Shown here piece after piece: positions 25,214 through 33,710 of a stretch of 64,000 nt of DNA. Below the pieces are notes generated by a model. It saw only the letters and a list, made by a program, of their open reading frames with translations, searched no databases and was not told where the DNA came from. Made by a program: the position numbers and the translations under genes. This DNA is from G963662985 sp963662985 (lineage in GTDB: Bacteria; Chloroflexota; Anaerolineae; Anaerolineales; UBA11579), in NCBI GenBank assembly GCA_963662985.1, contig OY760067.1:1612001-1676000 (forward strand). The letters are read 5' to 3'. Within the stretch, counting starts at the first letter, position 1. Each line of letters opens with the position of its first letter.

Positions 25214-26059
25214 ATGACACAGACAGACCTGAAACCTTTGAATATTGGTACTTTGTTGGCGAAATATGATATTCGGCCTTCGAAAGGACTTGGCCAAAAT
25301 TTTCTTTCGAATATCGATGTGTTGAATAAAATTATTGATGAAGCGCATATTACAAAGGAAGATGTAGTGTTGGAGATTGGTCCAGGGTTAGGCTCTTTGA
25401 CACGTCAGTTGGCCCAGCAAGCTAAGCAGGTGATTGCAGTTGAGTTGGATCGAAAGATGATGGCACCTCTTGAAGAAGTGTTGGCTCCATTTAATAATGT
25501 GACTGTGATTCAAGATGATATTTTGAAAGTGCATTTGGATGAAGTAATCCCTGAGGGGGGATATAAGGTGGTGGCGAATATTCCGTATTATATTACCTCG
25601 GCAGTGATCCGACAGTTGTTGGAAGCAGAGAAAAAACCAACAACAGTGGTGTTGACTGTGCAAAAAGAGGTGGCACAACGGATGTGTGCTGTGCCCAATG
25701 AGATGAATTTGCTGGCAGTGTCTGTACAGGTTTATGGGACACCACGATTTGCAACTACGATTCCGGCAGGGGCTTTTTATCCGGTGCCGAAGGTGGACTC
25801 AGCTGTGATTTGTGTGGAATTGTTTGAAGAGCCGATTTTGAGTGAGAAAATGACAGCGCTGTTCTTTTCGATTGTGAAGGCAGGCTTTAGTCAACGACGC
25901 AAAACGTTGCGGAATACGATTAGTGCGGGGATGCATTGGGAGAAAGATTTTGTGGAGCAGCATTTGAGGGCTACTTCGATTGACCCAATGCGCAGAGCAG
26001 AAACCCTTTCTATTCAGGAATGGATTGAAATCACAGAAAGGTTTTCTATTAATGAGTAA
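25214..26059 (+). CDS. rsmA: RsmA/KsgA 16S rRNA dimethyladenosine transferase
   Basis: 281 residues. It dimethylates the two adjacent adenosines of the 16S rRNA helix-45 loop. Motifs: KGLGQNFL near the N-terminus, the SAM-binding LEIGPGLGSLT, and catalytic NIPYYI. The C-terminal helical domain contains KAGFSQRRKTLRN. Start with AAGGA upstream. The last 8 nt overlap the following phosphatase gene. Confidence 0.95.
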   Translation: MTQTDLKPLNIGTLLAKYDIRPSKGLGQNFLSNIDVLNKIIDEAHITKEDVVLEIGPGLGSLTRQLAQQAKQVIAVELDRKMMAPLEEVLAPFNNVTVIQDDILKVHLDEVIPEGGYKVVANIPYYITSAVIRQLLEAEKKPTTVVLTVQKEVAQRMCAVPNEMNLLAVSVQVYGTPRFATTIPAGAFYPVPKVDSAVICVELFEEPILSEKMTALFFSIVKAGFSQRRKTLRNTISAGMHWEKDFVEQHLRATSIDPMRRAETLSIQEWIEITERFSINE

Positions 26060-26753
26060 TCGTGTAAAAAATCGTGTGTATTTTGTGCGACATGGACAAA
26101 ATTATGCAAACCTTCACCATATTCTTTCTTATCGGTTGGTGGATTTTAAGTTGACTAAATTGGGTGAAGAACAGGCTTTGCAGACAGCATCTTTTTTTGC
26201 GGATAAGCCGATAAGTAAGATTTATTCTTCTCCTTTGATTCGTGCTTTTCAGACTGGACGAGCGATTCAAGAAGTGACACAAGCGCCGATGGAAGTGATT
26301 GAGATTTTGCGAGAGGTGAATATTGGCTCTTTGGAAGAATCACCGATTGACCCGAAAAACTGGGAAATTCATGATGGCGTTTATGATGAGTGGATTCACG
26401 GCAATAAAGATATGCGGTTTCCTGATGGAGAGTCCTATCTGGAATTGGCTGGTCGATTTAAACAAATGTTGTTGGAGACACTCTCACAACATTCTAACGA
26501 AGAAATTGTGTTTGCGGGACATGGTGGGATATTTTTGATTGGTCCTAAAGAAACATTTTCTGAACTGTTTGATGCTGATAATTATAAACGGATGGATAAT
26601 TGTGCAATTGGGATTTTGGACATTGAATTAGTGGATGAAGAGTTGAAAGCTGAAATGGTGGCGTGGAATTATACAGATCATTTGGATTTGGAAGTGCCAA
26701 AGATACCTGTCCCAATGGGTATAATTGAAAAAGTGGAAGTAATTCGAGAGTAA
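26052..26753 (+). CDS. Histidine phosphatase family protein (phosphoglycerate-mutase-like)
   Basis: 233 residues from the ATG at 26052, within an ATGAGTAA overlap with the rsmA stop codon, so translationally coupled. The phosphohistidine motif is VRHGQNYAN near residue 10; a second catalytic His is in FAGHGG. SSPLIRAFQTG is also typical. This superfamily includes mutases and many phosphatases; substrate unknown. No membrane segment. Confidence 0.85.
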   Translation: MSNRVKNRVYFVRHGQNYANLHHILSYRLVDFKLTKLGEEQALQTASFFADKPISKIYSSPLIRAFQTGRAIQEVTQAPMEVIEILREVNIGSLEESPIDPKNWEIHDGVYDEWIHGNKDMRFPDGESYLELAGRFKQMLLETLSQHSNEEIVFAGHGGIFLIGPKETFSELFDADNYKRMDNCAIGILDIELVDEELKAEMVAWNYTDHLDLEVPKIPVPMGIIEKVEVIRE

Positions 26754-26755
26754 TG

Positions 26756-26778
26756 AAAAAAGCCCAAAAGGGCTTTTT
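26756..26778. terminator. Bidirectional terminator
   Basis: Stem aaaaagccc / gggcttttt, loop AAAA, between the convergent phosphatase and exonuclease genes. Confidence 0.85.
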
Positions 26779-26784
26779 ATTTTT

Positions 26785-27384
26785 TTAAAATAGAGATTGC
26801 TGAATTGCTTCAATCTTTGCCATGTGCCGTAGGAGAGCGGCAGTGAGTTTGGCATCATCGACAGCTTCGTGAGAATTGGGGAGAGTGATGTTGCATTGTT
26901 TGCCGGCATTTTCGAGCTTTTGCCATTTGTATTTATCCCGTGTGCCGGGTTGTCCATAGTACATGGCGTAGGGAACCATTAAATCCACTACTTCTGTCCA
27001 AGGAGTTTTCCAAGAAAAACCAGCCATGGCTGCAGATTGTTGCAATAAACGAACGTCAAAATCAGCATTATAAGCCACAACTAAACGATTTTTAAATACG
27101 TCACGAATGGCAGGCCAAACATCGATAAATTCAGGTTCGTCTTTCACATCGGCGTTGGTGATCTTATGTACTGCGGTGCTGTCAGGAGGAATAGGGAATG
27201 GTGGTTTGATTAGGGTGCTATAAAGTTCTACACCGTTCAAATCTACGATACCAATTTCGACCAATACATCTTGTGGGCCTACGCCGGTGGTTTCTGTATC
27301 AAAAAACACAGGGTCTCTTGCTTCCCATGCTCTGGTGAGTTGGATGGCAGTTTCTCTGTCTTCTGGAAAAGGATGATTCAACAT
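26785..27384 (-). CDS. DEDDh 3'-5' exonuclease (DnaQ/epsilon-like)
   Basis: 199 residues. Catalytic acids: Exo I FDTETTG (D29, E31), Exo II YNADFD, Exo III SHEAVDD with the histidine of the DEDDh type. It hydrolyses single-stranded DNA or RNA 3' ends; it may be a stand-alone proofreading or repair exonuclease. N-terminal ~25 residues precede the fold. Ribosome-binding site TTGGAGC; a TACAAT lies further upstream, so this gene has a normal leader. Confidence 0.88.
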   Translation of the reverse strand: MLNHPFPEDRETAIQLTRAWEARDPVFFDTETTGVGPQDVLVEIGIVDLNGVELYSTLIKPPFPIPPDSTAVHKITNADVKDEPEFIDVWPAIRDVFKNRLVVAYNADFDVRLLQQSAAMAGFSWKTPWTEVVDLMVPYAMYYGQPGTRDKYKWQKLENAGKQCNITLPNSHEAVDDAKLTAALLRHMAKIEAIQQSLF

Positions 27385-27449
27385 TTTTGCTCCAATATTC
27401 TTTTAGATGATTGTATCATTATGATTCTATCACTTTATAAACGTTTAAT

Positions 27450-27473
27450 AAAAGCTGACTTAAGTCAGCTTTT
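27450..27473 (-). terminator. Terminator after the peroxiredoxin gene
   Basis: 24-nt perfect palindrome aaaagctgactt / aagtcagctttt, 6 nt past the stop codon at 27480. Confidence 0.8.
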
Positions 27474-27479
27474 GAAAGG

Positions 27480-28238
27480 TTATGATTTATTTTTTAGTAA
27501 GATTTCTTCAAGCTCTTCTTTTTTGAAATCAAAGACAATCTTTTCGCCAATTTCAAAGGTAGGTGAGATTAAATATCCACCACTCCATTTGCGAACTTTG
27601 TTAGCTGCCACTTCATCTCTAAAGATGTTAATCTCATGATATTTGATGTGATTCTCTTTCATCCATTCACGAGCAATGCGAGAATCTGGACACCATGGAT
27701 TGCTATACATAAGCACTTCTCCTGCTGGCACTTCAATTGGCTCTGCAGATGTATCACGAGTAAGTTTGTGGGCATCTTCAGGGGCGATGCGTTGCAGCTC
27801 TGCAAAGAGAACTTCAATGCTGGGCATTTCGTCGATGTCGTGAATATCGATATATTGGAGGATACCTTTTTTGTCGATAATAAATATCGAACGTTCAGTG
27901 TAACCTTCTTCGCGTAGGATGCCATATTTTTGAGCAACTTCGCCGTGAGGGTAAAAATCACTAAGAACGGGATAGGTAATGCCTCCGAGGTTTTCTGTCC
28001 ATGCTTTTAGGCAAGGGACATGGTCGATGCTCATGCCTAGGATTTGGACGTTCATTTCTTGGAAATGTTTGAGTTCAGATTGATAAGCAGGGATTTGATT
28101 GGTGCAAACGGGAGTCCATGCTTGGGGGAATGTGGCAATCACCACTACTTGTCCTAAATAATCGCTGAGAGAGACGGTGGTGTCAAGATGACTTTGTAAG
28201 GTAAAATCTGGTGCTTTTTGTCCAATGGATAATTTCAT
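27480..28238 (-). CDS. Peroxiredoxin fused to a glutaredoxin-like domain
   Basis: 252 residues. The N-terminal AhpC/TSA-type peroxiredoxin (about 1-150) has the peroxidatic motif TPVC45T and a second Cys at 76. The C-terminal domain (about 170-252) is glutaredoxin-like with a NPWC183PDS motif, a monothiol-type CxxS rather than CPYC. The fusion should let peroxide reduction and recycling occur in one chain, as in Prx-Grx hybrid proteins. The missing second active-site Cys in the Grx part, and the spare Cys76 in the Prx part, leave the electron path open. AAGGAAGGA precedes the ATG. Fits an anaerobe with rubrerythrin (50273). Confidence 0.85.
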   Translation of the reverse strand: MKLSIGQKAPDFTLQSHLDTTVSLSDYLGQVVVIATFPQAWTPVCTNQIPAYQSELKHFQEMNVQILGMSIDHVPCLKAWTENLGGITYPVLSDFYPHGEVAQKYGILREEGYTERSIFIIDKKGILQYIDIHDIDEMPSIEVLFAELQRIAPEDAHKLTRDTSAEPIEVPAGEVLMYSNPWCPDSRIAREWMKENHIKYHEINIFRDEVAANKVRKWSGGYLISPTFEIGEKIVFDFKKEELEEILLKNKS

Positions 28239-28320
28239 TATGTATTTCCTTCCTTGATCAGTACTACTTTCTTTTAATTAGATGAAATGCATTGCGGAAA
28301 ATTACCAATTTTGGCGAAAA

Positions 28321-28950
28321 TCAAGAGAGATGATTGAGAATGTCTGTTTGGGTGATGGGACCTTGGCGCAGAATCTTGGGGGTTTCAGTGGTGACATCCA
28401 CCACTGTGGAGGCGACCCCGCCGGGCGTTTGGCCACCGTCAATGAGCAGATCAAAAAGTCCGTCTAGTTGTTGGAGGACTTGATTGCCGTTTTGTGTATC
28501 AGGGTGATTGGAGAGGTTGGCGGAGGTGACGGCAAGAGGACCGACTTGGTTGAGCAGGGTGAGGGCAAAGGGATGATTTGGGATGCGAATGCCAATGGTG
28601 GGAAAGGCAGAGATGGAGGAGGGTAGAGCTGGATGTTTGGGGACGATGAGGGTGAGTGCACCGGGGAGGAATTTTTCAGCGAGTTGATAGGCTGAGAGAG
28701 GGATGTGGATGGCCACTTTTTGGAAATCTTCGAGATTGCCAAGTAAGACGGCGATTGGTTTATTAAAATCACGACCTTTGATTTCAAATAGTTTTTGTAT
28801 GGCGGTTTCACTATCAAAACGGACACCAATGCCATAGACGGTATCGGTGGGGAAGGCGATGACTCCATCTTGTGCAATGATATTTGCTGCGGTGGAGATG
28901 GCTTGGGGATCATTGGTTGGGATGCGTTGTGTTTTTTTTGTTGCGTTCAT
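28321..28950 (-). CDS. tsaC: Threonylcarbamoyl-AMP synthase (Sua5/YwlC/YrdC family)
   Basis: 209 residues, YrdC domain only, without the C-terminal Sua5 extension. Motifs: GVIAFPTDTVYGIGVRF, KGRDFNKPIAVLL and VTSANLSNHPD. It makes threonylcarbamoyl-AMP from Thr, bicarbonate and ATP for the tRNA t6A37 modification. TATAAT lies 7 nt before the ATG and there is no ribosome-binding site, suggesting a leaderless mRNA. Confidence 0.92.
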   Translation of the reverse strand: MNATKKTQRIPTNDPQAISTAANIIAQDGVIAFPTDTVYGIGVRFDSETAIQKLFEIKGRDFNKPIAVLLGNLEDFQKVAIHIPLSAYQLAEKFLPGALTLIVPKHPALPSSISAFPTIGIRIPNHPFALTLLNQVGPLAVTSANLSNHPDTQNGNQVLQQLDGLFDLLIDGGQTPGGVASTVVDVTTETPKILRQGPITQTDILNHLS

Positions 28951-28957
28951 TGTTTTG

Positions 28958-28963
28958 ATTATA
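28958..28963 (-). promoter_or_regulatory. -10 element of tsaC, leaderless type
   Basis: TATAAT on the minus strand, 7 nt before the tsaC ATG; -35 weak. Confidence 0.5.
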
Positions 28964-28990
28964 ATGCAATCATTTTGTGAATGAAATAGA

Positions 28991-29017
28991 AAAACGCTCT
29001 TCTTGAAAGAGCGTTTT
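28991..29017 (-). terminator. Terminator after the OMPDC-family gene
   Basis: Stem aaaacgctctt / aagagcgtttt with T run, 22 nt past the stop codon at 29040. Confidence 0.85.
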
Positions 29018-29039
29018 TGTTGATTGGTTATGAAGTGAT

Positions 29040-29714
29040 TTAAAGGATGGTTGATAAGATAGTTTTGATGTTGTTGATCACTTCTTTATTCATGATCACT
29101 CCTTTATGACCTTCGTTGGCGTGGACTAAGTTGACGACCACGATGTTGCCACCGTTGAAGATGGCACTACGGGCGCTTTTATCGCTCACACCCCCAGCAA
29201 CGGAGATGACAGAGTCATATTTGCTGCGAATACGACGAACATGTCGGTATTCAATGAGGGAGGAGGGATCCTTCAATTCTTGGTCACGCCCTCGGTGCAA
29301 AACAATGATATTGGGCACTGTTTTGAGTGGTTTCATAACTTGTAATGGGTCAGAAACGTTGATCATATCTACCATTGACCAAACGCCAACTTGTTTACAA
29401 GTTTGGGAAAAGAAATCTAAAGTGGCGGAAGGTGCGTTTCCAAGACAAGTGACTCCGTTGGCACCTGCATTTTTCGCCATCATTATTTCATTTACAGCGC
29501 CATCTGCAATCTTCATATCTGCAATCAGGGTGCCATTCCAGTAGCGACGCATGGCGCGAATCCCATCCATGCCAAAATTCTTCAGGAAAGGAGTGCCGGC
29601 TTCGATGATAATGCGTGGATCGTTGGGAATGAGAGGCAAGATTGTACGCATGGTTTTCATGTCATGGTTAAAAGCAATTTGCAAATAGCGTTTGTTATTA
29701 TCCAATTTAATCAT
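29040..29714 (-). CDS. OMPDC-superfamily (beta/alpha)8 protein, KGPDC/hexulose-phosphate-synthase-like
   Basis: 224 residues. The superfamily metal/phosphate motif D66-M-K68-I-A-D71 is present, with GGVSDKSARSAI near the C-terminus as the phosphate-binding loop. Family members include orotidylate decarboxylase, 3-keto-gulonate-6-P decarboxylase and hexulose-6-P synthase. The ADMKIAD form suits the KGPDC/HPS group more than OMP decarboxylase. Neighbours (slipin, tsaC) give no pathway clue. It lies 14 nt after the slipin gene and is co-transcribed with it. Substrate unassigned. Confidence 0.72.
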   Translation of the reverse strand: MIKLDNNKRYLQIAFNHDMKTMRTILPLIPNDPRIIIEAGTPFLKNFGMDGIRAMRRYWNGTLIADMKIADGAVNEIMMAKNAGANGVTCLGNAPSATLDFFSQTCKQVGVWSMVDMINVSDPLQVMKPLKTVPNIIVLHRGRDQELKDPSSLIEYRHVRRIRSKYDSVISVAGGVSDKSARSAIFNGGNIVVVNLVHANEGHKGVIMNKEVINNIKTILSTIL

Positions 29715-29728
29715 AGTAGACTCTATGA

Positions 29729-30508
29729 TTATTTCTTCAACAGTTTTTCAGCAGCGGCGGTAATTTCTGTAGGCATGAAGAGCACGATCTTCTCTGAGGG
29801 ATCGGTGGAAATGTCACGGATGGTTTGCAGAGTACGAAGGTGCAATGCGCCGGGGCTGCCTGTCAATTTATCTGCAGCTTGAGAAAGTTTTAGGGATGCG
29901 GTCAATTCACCTTCAGCGGCGATGATCATAGCGCGGCGTTCACGTTCAGCTTCAGCTTGTTTAGCCATGGCACGCTTCATTTCGGCGGGCAATTCGACTT
30001 CTTGGATTTTGATGGATTCTACATCGAGACCCCATTCAGCTGTTTCGGCATCTACGATATTTTGGATTTCTTCTGCGACAGATTCACGTTCGGTGAGAAC
30101 GAAGTCCATTTCAGAGTTACCGATGACGTCACGCAAGGCGGCTTGGGTATATTGTCGGATGGCGAACATGTAGTCTTGAATGTTGATGATGACGGCTTTG
30201 GGATCTACCACTTTGAAATAGACAACTGCGTTGACCAAAATGGAGATGTTATCACGAGTCATTACTTCTTGACGGGGGATATCTGCTGTTTGGATACGGG
30301 TGTCAACAATTTCCATTTTTTGAATGCCTGGGATCACAAAGGTGAGACCGGGATTGCGGATGCTGGAAAATTTCCCGAGAGTGAAAACGACACCACGTTC
30401 ATATTGCATGAGAATCTTGATCATGGTGCGAAGAACACCGATGGCAATCATAAGGACAAAAAAGCCGATGATACCAAATACTATAATTGAGACAAAACCA
30501 TTATTCAT
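29729..30508 (-). CDS. Slipin (stomatin/SPFH family membrane protein)
   Basis: 259 residues: one N-terminal membrane helix (about 5-30), then an SPFH/PHB domain with QYERGVVFTLGKFSSIRNPG and the conserved DIPRQEVMTRDNISI, and a C-terminal helical region (about 180-235: AEAERERRAMIIAAEGELTA). It forms oligomeric membrane microdomain scaffolds; bacterial slipins usually pair with an NfeD protease-like gene, but none is adjacent here. Ribosome-binding site AAGGAG. Confidence 0.9.
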   Translation of the reverse strand: MNNGFVSIIVFGIIGFFVLMIAIGVLRTMIKILMQYERGVVFTLGKFSSIRNPGLTFVIPGIQKMEIVDTRIQTADIPRQEVMTRDNISILVNAVVYFKVVDPKAVIINIQDYMFAIRQYTQAALRDVIGNSEMDFVLTERESVAEEIQNIVDAETAEWGLDVESIKIQEVELPAEMKRAMAKQAEAERERRAMIIAAEGELTASLKLSQAADKLTGSPGALHLRTLQTIRDISTDPSEKIVLFMPTEITAAAEKLLKK

Positions 30509-30689
30509 TCTATACTCCTTTTTTAATTGATTAAGTATGGTTTTATAAGACGATTAAATTATATCATTTTTAAGATTGCACTAAGGTAAATAGTATTTAA
30601 ATTCGGTCTGATTATGGAAAGTTCATTGAGGAGAAGTTCATCTAGAATCATGTATAATCAACTGTGAATTATTTTTGATAGGAGTTTTT

Positions 30690-31178
30690 ATGGCAACGCC
30701 TTTTAAGATTTTATATGTATGTACGGGGAATATTGTGCGAAGTCCTTTGGGGGAAGCTTTGTTTCGAGAATTTACACGTGAGGCTGGGGTTGAAGAAGAT
30801 TATTTTGTCGATTCAGCTGGTACGACTGGATATCATACGGGAGAGCAAGCGGATGAACGTATGCGTGAAACTGCGGCGAAACGTGGTTATGCATATTCTC
30901 ACCGGGCACGAAAATTTAATCAACACGATTTAAATGAATATGATTTGATTATTGCAATGGACCAAAACAATCATCGAGATCTGACCAGAGCAGCACAAAA
31001 TGAAGAGCAAAAACGCAAAATCCGTATGATGCGAGAATTTGATCCGCTGGCAGACGATGATCTGATAGTACCGGATCCTTGGTATGGGGGAATGGATGGT
31101 TTTGAACATTCATTCGAGATTATTTATCGTAGCAATCAAGAATTATTGAAGATTTTGGAACGCCAAAAAGAGGATTGA
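30690..31178 (+). CDS. Low-molecular-weight phosphotyrosine-protein-phosphatase family, possible ribulosamine-5-phosphatase
   Basis: 162 residues from the ATG at 30690 with AGGAG upstream (an upstream TTG is rejected). Catalytic P-loop C11-T-G-N-I-V-R17-S and general acid in P-D129-P are complete. It is coupled (TGATG) to the fructosamine-kinase-family gene that follows. Some LMW-PTP homologues act on ribulosamine/erythrulosamine 5-phosphates, and bacterial FN3K homologues phosphorylate the matching ketosamines. The pairing therefore suggests protein deglycation rather than tyrosine signalling; this is inference. Confidence 0.85.
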   Translation: MATPFKILYVCTGNIVRSPLGEALFREFTREAGVEEDYFVDSAGTTGYHTGEQADERMRETAAKRGYAYSHRARKFNQHDLNEYDLIIAMDQNNHRDLTRAAQNEEQKRKIRMMREFDPLADDDLIVPDPWYGGMDGFEHSFEIIYRSNQELLKILERQKED

Positions 31179-32026
31179 TGATTCCTAAAGAAGTTTTAAG
31201 ATGGTTTGAAGAAAATCAATGGGGGAAAGTAATCAAAGTTGATATTTTGAGCACAGGCAATAGCACTGTGCAACGGCTTTTGATGGAAGATGGAAAGAAT
31301 GTGATTCTAAAACAATATCCATTTATGCCAGCAAGTGCTGCAGATGGAGAAGCACAGGGATTGCTGGCAATGGGGAGCACTAAGACTGTGCGTGTGCCGA
31401 AGCCATATTATTGGACAGACACGTTTTTGCTAGTAGAAGTGATCGAAAGCAGAAAAGCACCCCATGATTTTGCAGAACGATTTGGTCGAAAATTAGCCCA
31501 AATGCATTTGCATACCAATGATCTATTTGGATTTAAACAAGATAATTTTATTGGAGCAACGCCACAACATAATCATTGGGAGCAAGATGGATTTGTGTTT
31601 TTTGAGAAACATCGTTTGCGACCTCAGTTTGAGTGGGCGGCTCAAAAGGGGTATTTTGATGCGGAGGATCGTAAACGTTTTGAAAAAGTGATTCTGCGAA
31701 TGAAAGAGATTGTTCCTGTACAAGCGCCCTCTTTACTACATGGAGATTTGTGGCAGGGGAATGTGATGGCGGACGTTGATGGCCAACCAACATTAATTGA
31801 TCCTGCGGTGCACTATGGATGGGCAGAAGCTGACTTGGCGATGACGGTGATGTTTGGCGGGTTTGGAGATGAGTTTTTTGGGGCATATCAAGAAGTGCGG
31901 TCTTTAGAGACTGGATGGCAAGCACGATTCGCTTTTTACAATTTGTATCATTATTTAAATCATTTGAATCTGTTTGGGAGTGGGTATTTGGGTTCAGTAC
32001 GATCCCTCTTACGTAAGTTTGGATAA
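31178..32026 (+). CDS. Fructosamine/ketosamine-3-kinase family protein
   Basis: 282 residues from ATG 31178, overlapping the previous stop (TGATG) with GAGG upstream. Protein-kinase-like fold: catalytic LLHGDLWQGNVMAD, metal-binding LIDPAVHYGWAEADLAM, and ILKQYPF for the ATP lysine. Family members phosphorylate sugar adducts on protein amines so they fall off. Acts in the cytoplasm. Substrate (fructosamine versus ribulosamine) cannot be read directly, but the LMW-PTP partner favours the 5-phosphate ketosamines. Confidence 0.88.
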   Translation: MIPKEVLRWFEENQWGKVIKVDILSTGNSTVQRLLMEDGKNVILKQYPFMPASAADGEAQGLLAMGSTKTVRVPKPYYWTDTFLLVEVIESRKAPHDFAERFGRKLAQMHLHTNDLFGFKQDNFIGATPQHNHWEQDGFVFFEKHRLRPQFEWAAQKGYFDAEDRKRFEKVILRMKEIVPVQAPSLLHGDLWQGNVMADVDGQPTLIDPAVHYGWAEADLAMTVMFGGFGDEFFGAYQEVRSLETGWQARFAFYNLYHYLNHLNLFGSGYLGSVRSLLRKFG

Positions 32027-32029
32027 AGA

Positions 32030-32056
32030 AAAAGCGAGTGAATTTCACTCGCTTTT
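32030..32056. terminator. Bidirectional terminator
   Basis: Stem aaaagcgagtgaa / ttcactcgctttt between convergent genes. Confidence 0.85.
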
Positions 32057-32077
32057 ATGTTGTTGGTAAGCGTTCGT

Positions 32078-32878
32078 TTATTCTAGCCCTTCTGCGTAGA
32101 AATTGTCGAAAAGAATCACACTTTCAGGTTGGTAATAAGTATATCCATAAATAGCAGTTTCATCACCTAGCACTTCGGAATCTGTGAAATTTGCAACTAA
32201 TTGATTGTTGACTATAAATTGATAGGAGCTGTTGTTGCAAATCGCTTTGATTGTATTAAATTGGTAGGGGGTGATTAGATCTGTTTCCGTATATTCTTCA
32301 AGATATTCCCATCCACTATCTGATTTTTTTAAGACAACAAAATATCCATCAAAGGTGATCTCAAAGTAAATGCCATTATCTGTGTCATAGTCATAACGGC
32401 AAATCACACCGGCGCCGGTTTCAATGTCACCATCTACTAATTTTGCATCGACTTGAACAGTAGTGTTCTGAGGAATATTCGCATGAGGATAAGACCAGAA
32501 ATATACATCTGGCTCATGAATTGTGATTTGTAAACCACCGTCGGTGAAATGGGATTCTACCAATCCTCCATCGTCTACATATTCAGAAAACATATCATCA
32601 GTTTCAAAATCTGAACTAAAGGTTTGTCCATTAGTTGAGTATGTATTAGGAACGGATGTGGGATTGGTTGTGTTTTGATTAGCATTTGCTGATTGAGTAC
32701 TTTCCGCGGCAGCTGTTTCAAATGCTAATTTTTGTGCAATTTGAGTGAGTTGTACAATGGCAGTGAGTCCTTCGGAATTGGATTGTTGATCTGGAGTTAG
32801 ATTTGTAAATAAACTACAAGAGAGTAAAACTAGAGTACTAGCGAGAGTAGCAAATAAAATGATCTTCTTTTGTTTCAT
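32078..32878 (-). CDS. Lipoprotein with one concanavalin-like (laminin-G/DUF1080-type) domain
   Basis: 266 residues. Lipoprotein signal ending LLSC, then an Asn/Thr/Ser-rich linker (about 25-80). One beta-sandwich domain (about 85-266) starts at FSSDFETDDMFSEYVDDGGL and ends VILFDNFYAEGLE. It contains AGVICRYDYDTDNGIYFEI, with a Cys that recurs in the paralogues. It closely matches the next protein over its whole domain. No catalytic motif; the fold usually binds carbohydrate. First of a four-gene paralogue cluster (32078-37186). Confidence 0.75.
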   Translation of the reverse strand: MKQKKIILFATLASTLVLLSCSLFTNLTPDQQSNSEGLTAIVQLTQIAQKLAFETAAAESTQSANANQNTTNPTSVPNTYSTNGQTFSSDFETDDMFSEYVDDGGLVESHFTDGGLQITIHEPDVYFWSYPHANIPQNTTVQVDAKLVDGDIETGAGVICRYDYDTDNGIYFEITFDGYFVVLKKSDSGWEYLEEYTETDLITPYQFNTIKAICNNSSYQFIVNNQLVANFTDSEVLGDETAIYGYTYYQPESVILFDNFYAEGLE

Positions 32879-32906
32879 ATAGATTTCCTCTTCTTCTGTA
32901 TATAAA

Positions 32907-32937
32907 AAAAACTAGTATGAGTATCATACTAGTTTTT
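32907..32937 (-). terminator. Terminator after the 220-residue lipoprotein gene
   Basis: Stem aaaaactagtatga / tcatactagttttt with 3-nt loop. Confidence 0.85.
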
Positions 32938-32959
32938 AATCATTTGGTTAAGTGCTATT

Positions 32960-33622
32960 TTATTCTAAACCTTCTGCGTAGAAGTTATCAAACATGATGA
33001 CACTTTCAGGTTTGAAATAAGTGTAGCCGTAAATTGCGGTCTCATTTCCTAAAGAACTGGAATCTGAGAAGCTGGTGACCATGGAATTATTTACATAGAA
33101 TTCGTAAGAGCCGTTGTTACAAACAGCTTTGATGTTGTTGAAGTCACTAGCTTTGACCAAATCAGTGGGGGTGAATTCTTGAAGATATTCCCAACCTGCG
33201 TCAGATTTTTTCAAAACAACAAAGAAACCATCAAATGTGATTTCAAAGTAGATCCCGTTATCTGTATCGTAATCATAGTTGCAGATCACACCAGCACCGG
33301 TTTCTTCATCACCATCGACCAATTTTGCATCCACTGCAACAGACACATTTTTAGGAATTTCAGCATTGGGGTAAGCCCAGAAGTAAACATCTTTTTCATG
33401 AATGGTCATTTCAAGGCCACCATTTGCAAAATGGGATTCAACAAGGCCACCATCATCGGCAAATTCTGAGAAAAGATTGTCGTTTTCAAAATCTGAACTA
33501 TATACATTTTTATTATTTGTGATAGAGTCAACAACGCCACCATCGCCAAAAAGGCTACATGCTAAACTTGAGAAAGCTAATGCAATTACGAGCAAAAAGA
33601 TGGACATTTTTTTCTTATTCAT
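32960..33622 (-). CDS. Lipoprotein with one concanavalin-like domain, close paralogue
   Basis: 220 residues. Signal with lipobox SLAC, a very short linker, then one domain (about 40-220) from YSSDFENDNLFSEFADDGGL to SVIMFDNFYAEGLE. Nearly collinear with the domain of the 266-residue neighbour (e.g. YFEITFDG(F/Y)FVVLKKSD), so a recent duplication. Has its own terminator and a good AGGAG site. Likely surface-exposed binding protein; ligand unknown. Confidence 0.75.
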   Translation of the reverse strand: MNKKKMSIFLLVIALAFSSLACSLFGDGGVVDSITNNKNVYSSDFENDNLFSEFADDGGLVESHFANGGLEMTIHEKDVYFWAYPNAEIPKNVSVAVDAKLVDGDEETGAGVICNYDYDTDNGIYFEITFDGFFVVLKKSDAGWEYLQEFTPTDLVKASDFNNIKAVCNNGSYEFYVNNSMVTSFSDSSSLGNETAIYGYTYFKPESVIMFDNFYAEGLE

Positions 33623-33710
33623 GTGTATCTCTCCTAACTTTAATTGAGTTTTAATTAGTCTAATTGTAGCTGTAATTGTTACTTGTGTAAATGAAATAAC
33701 TTTTAGTCAA

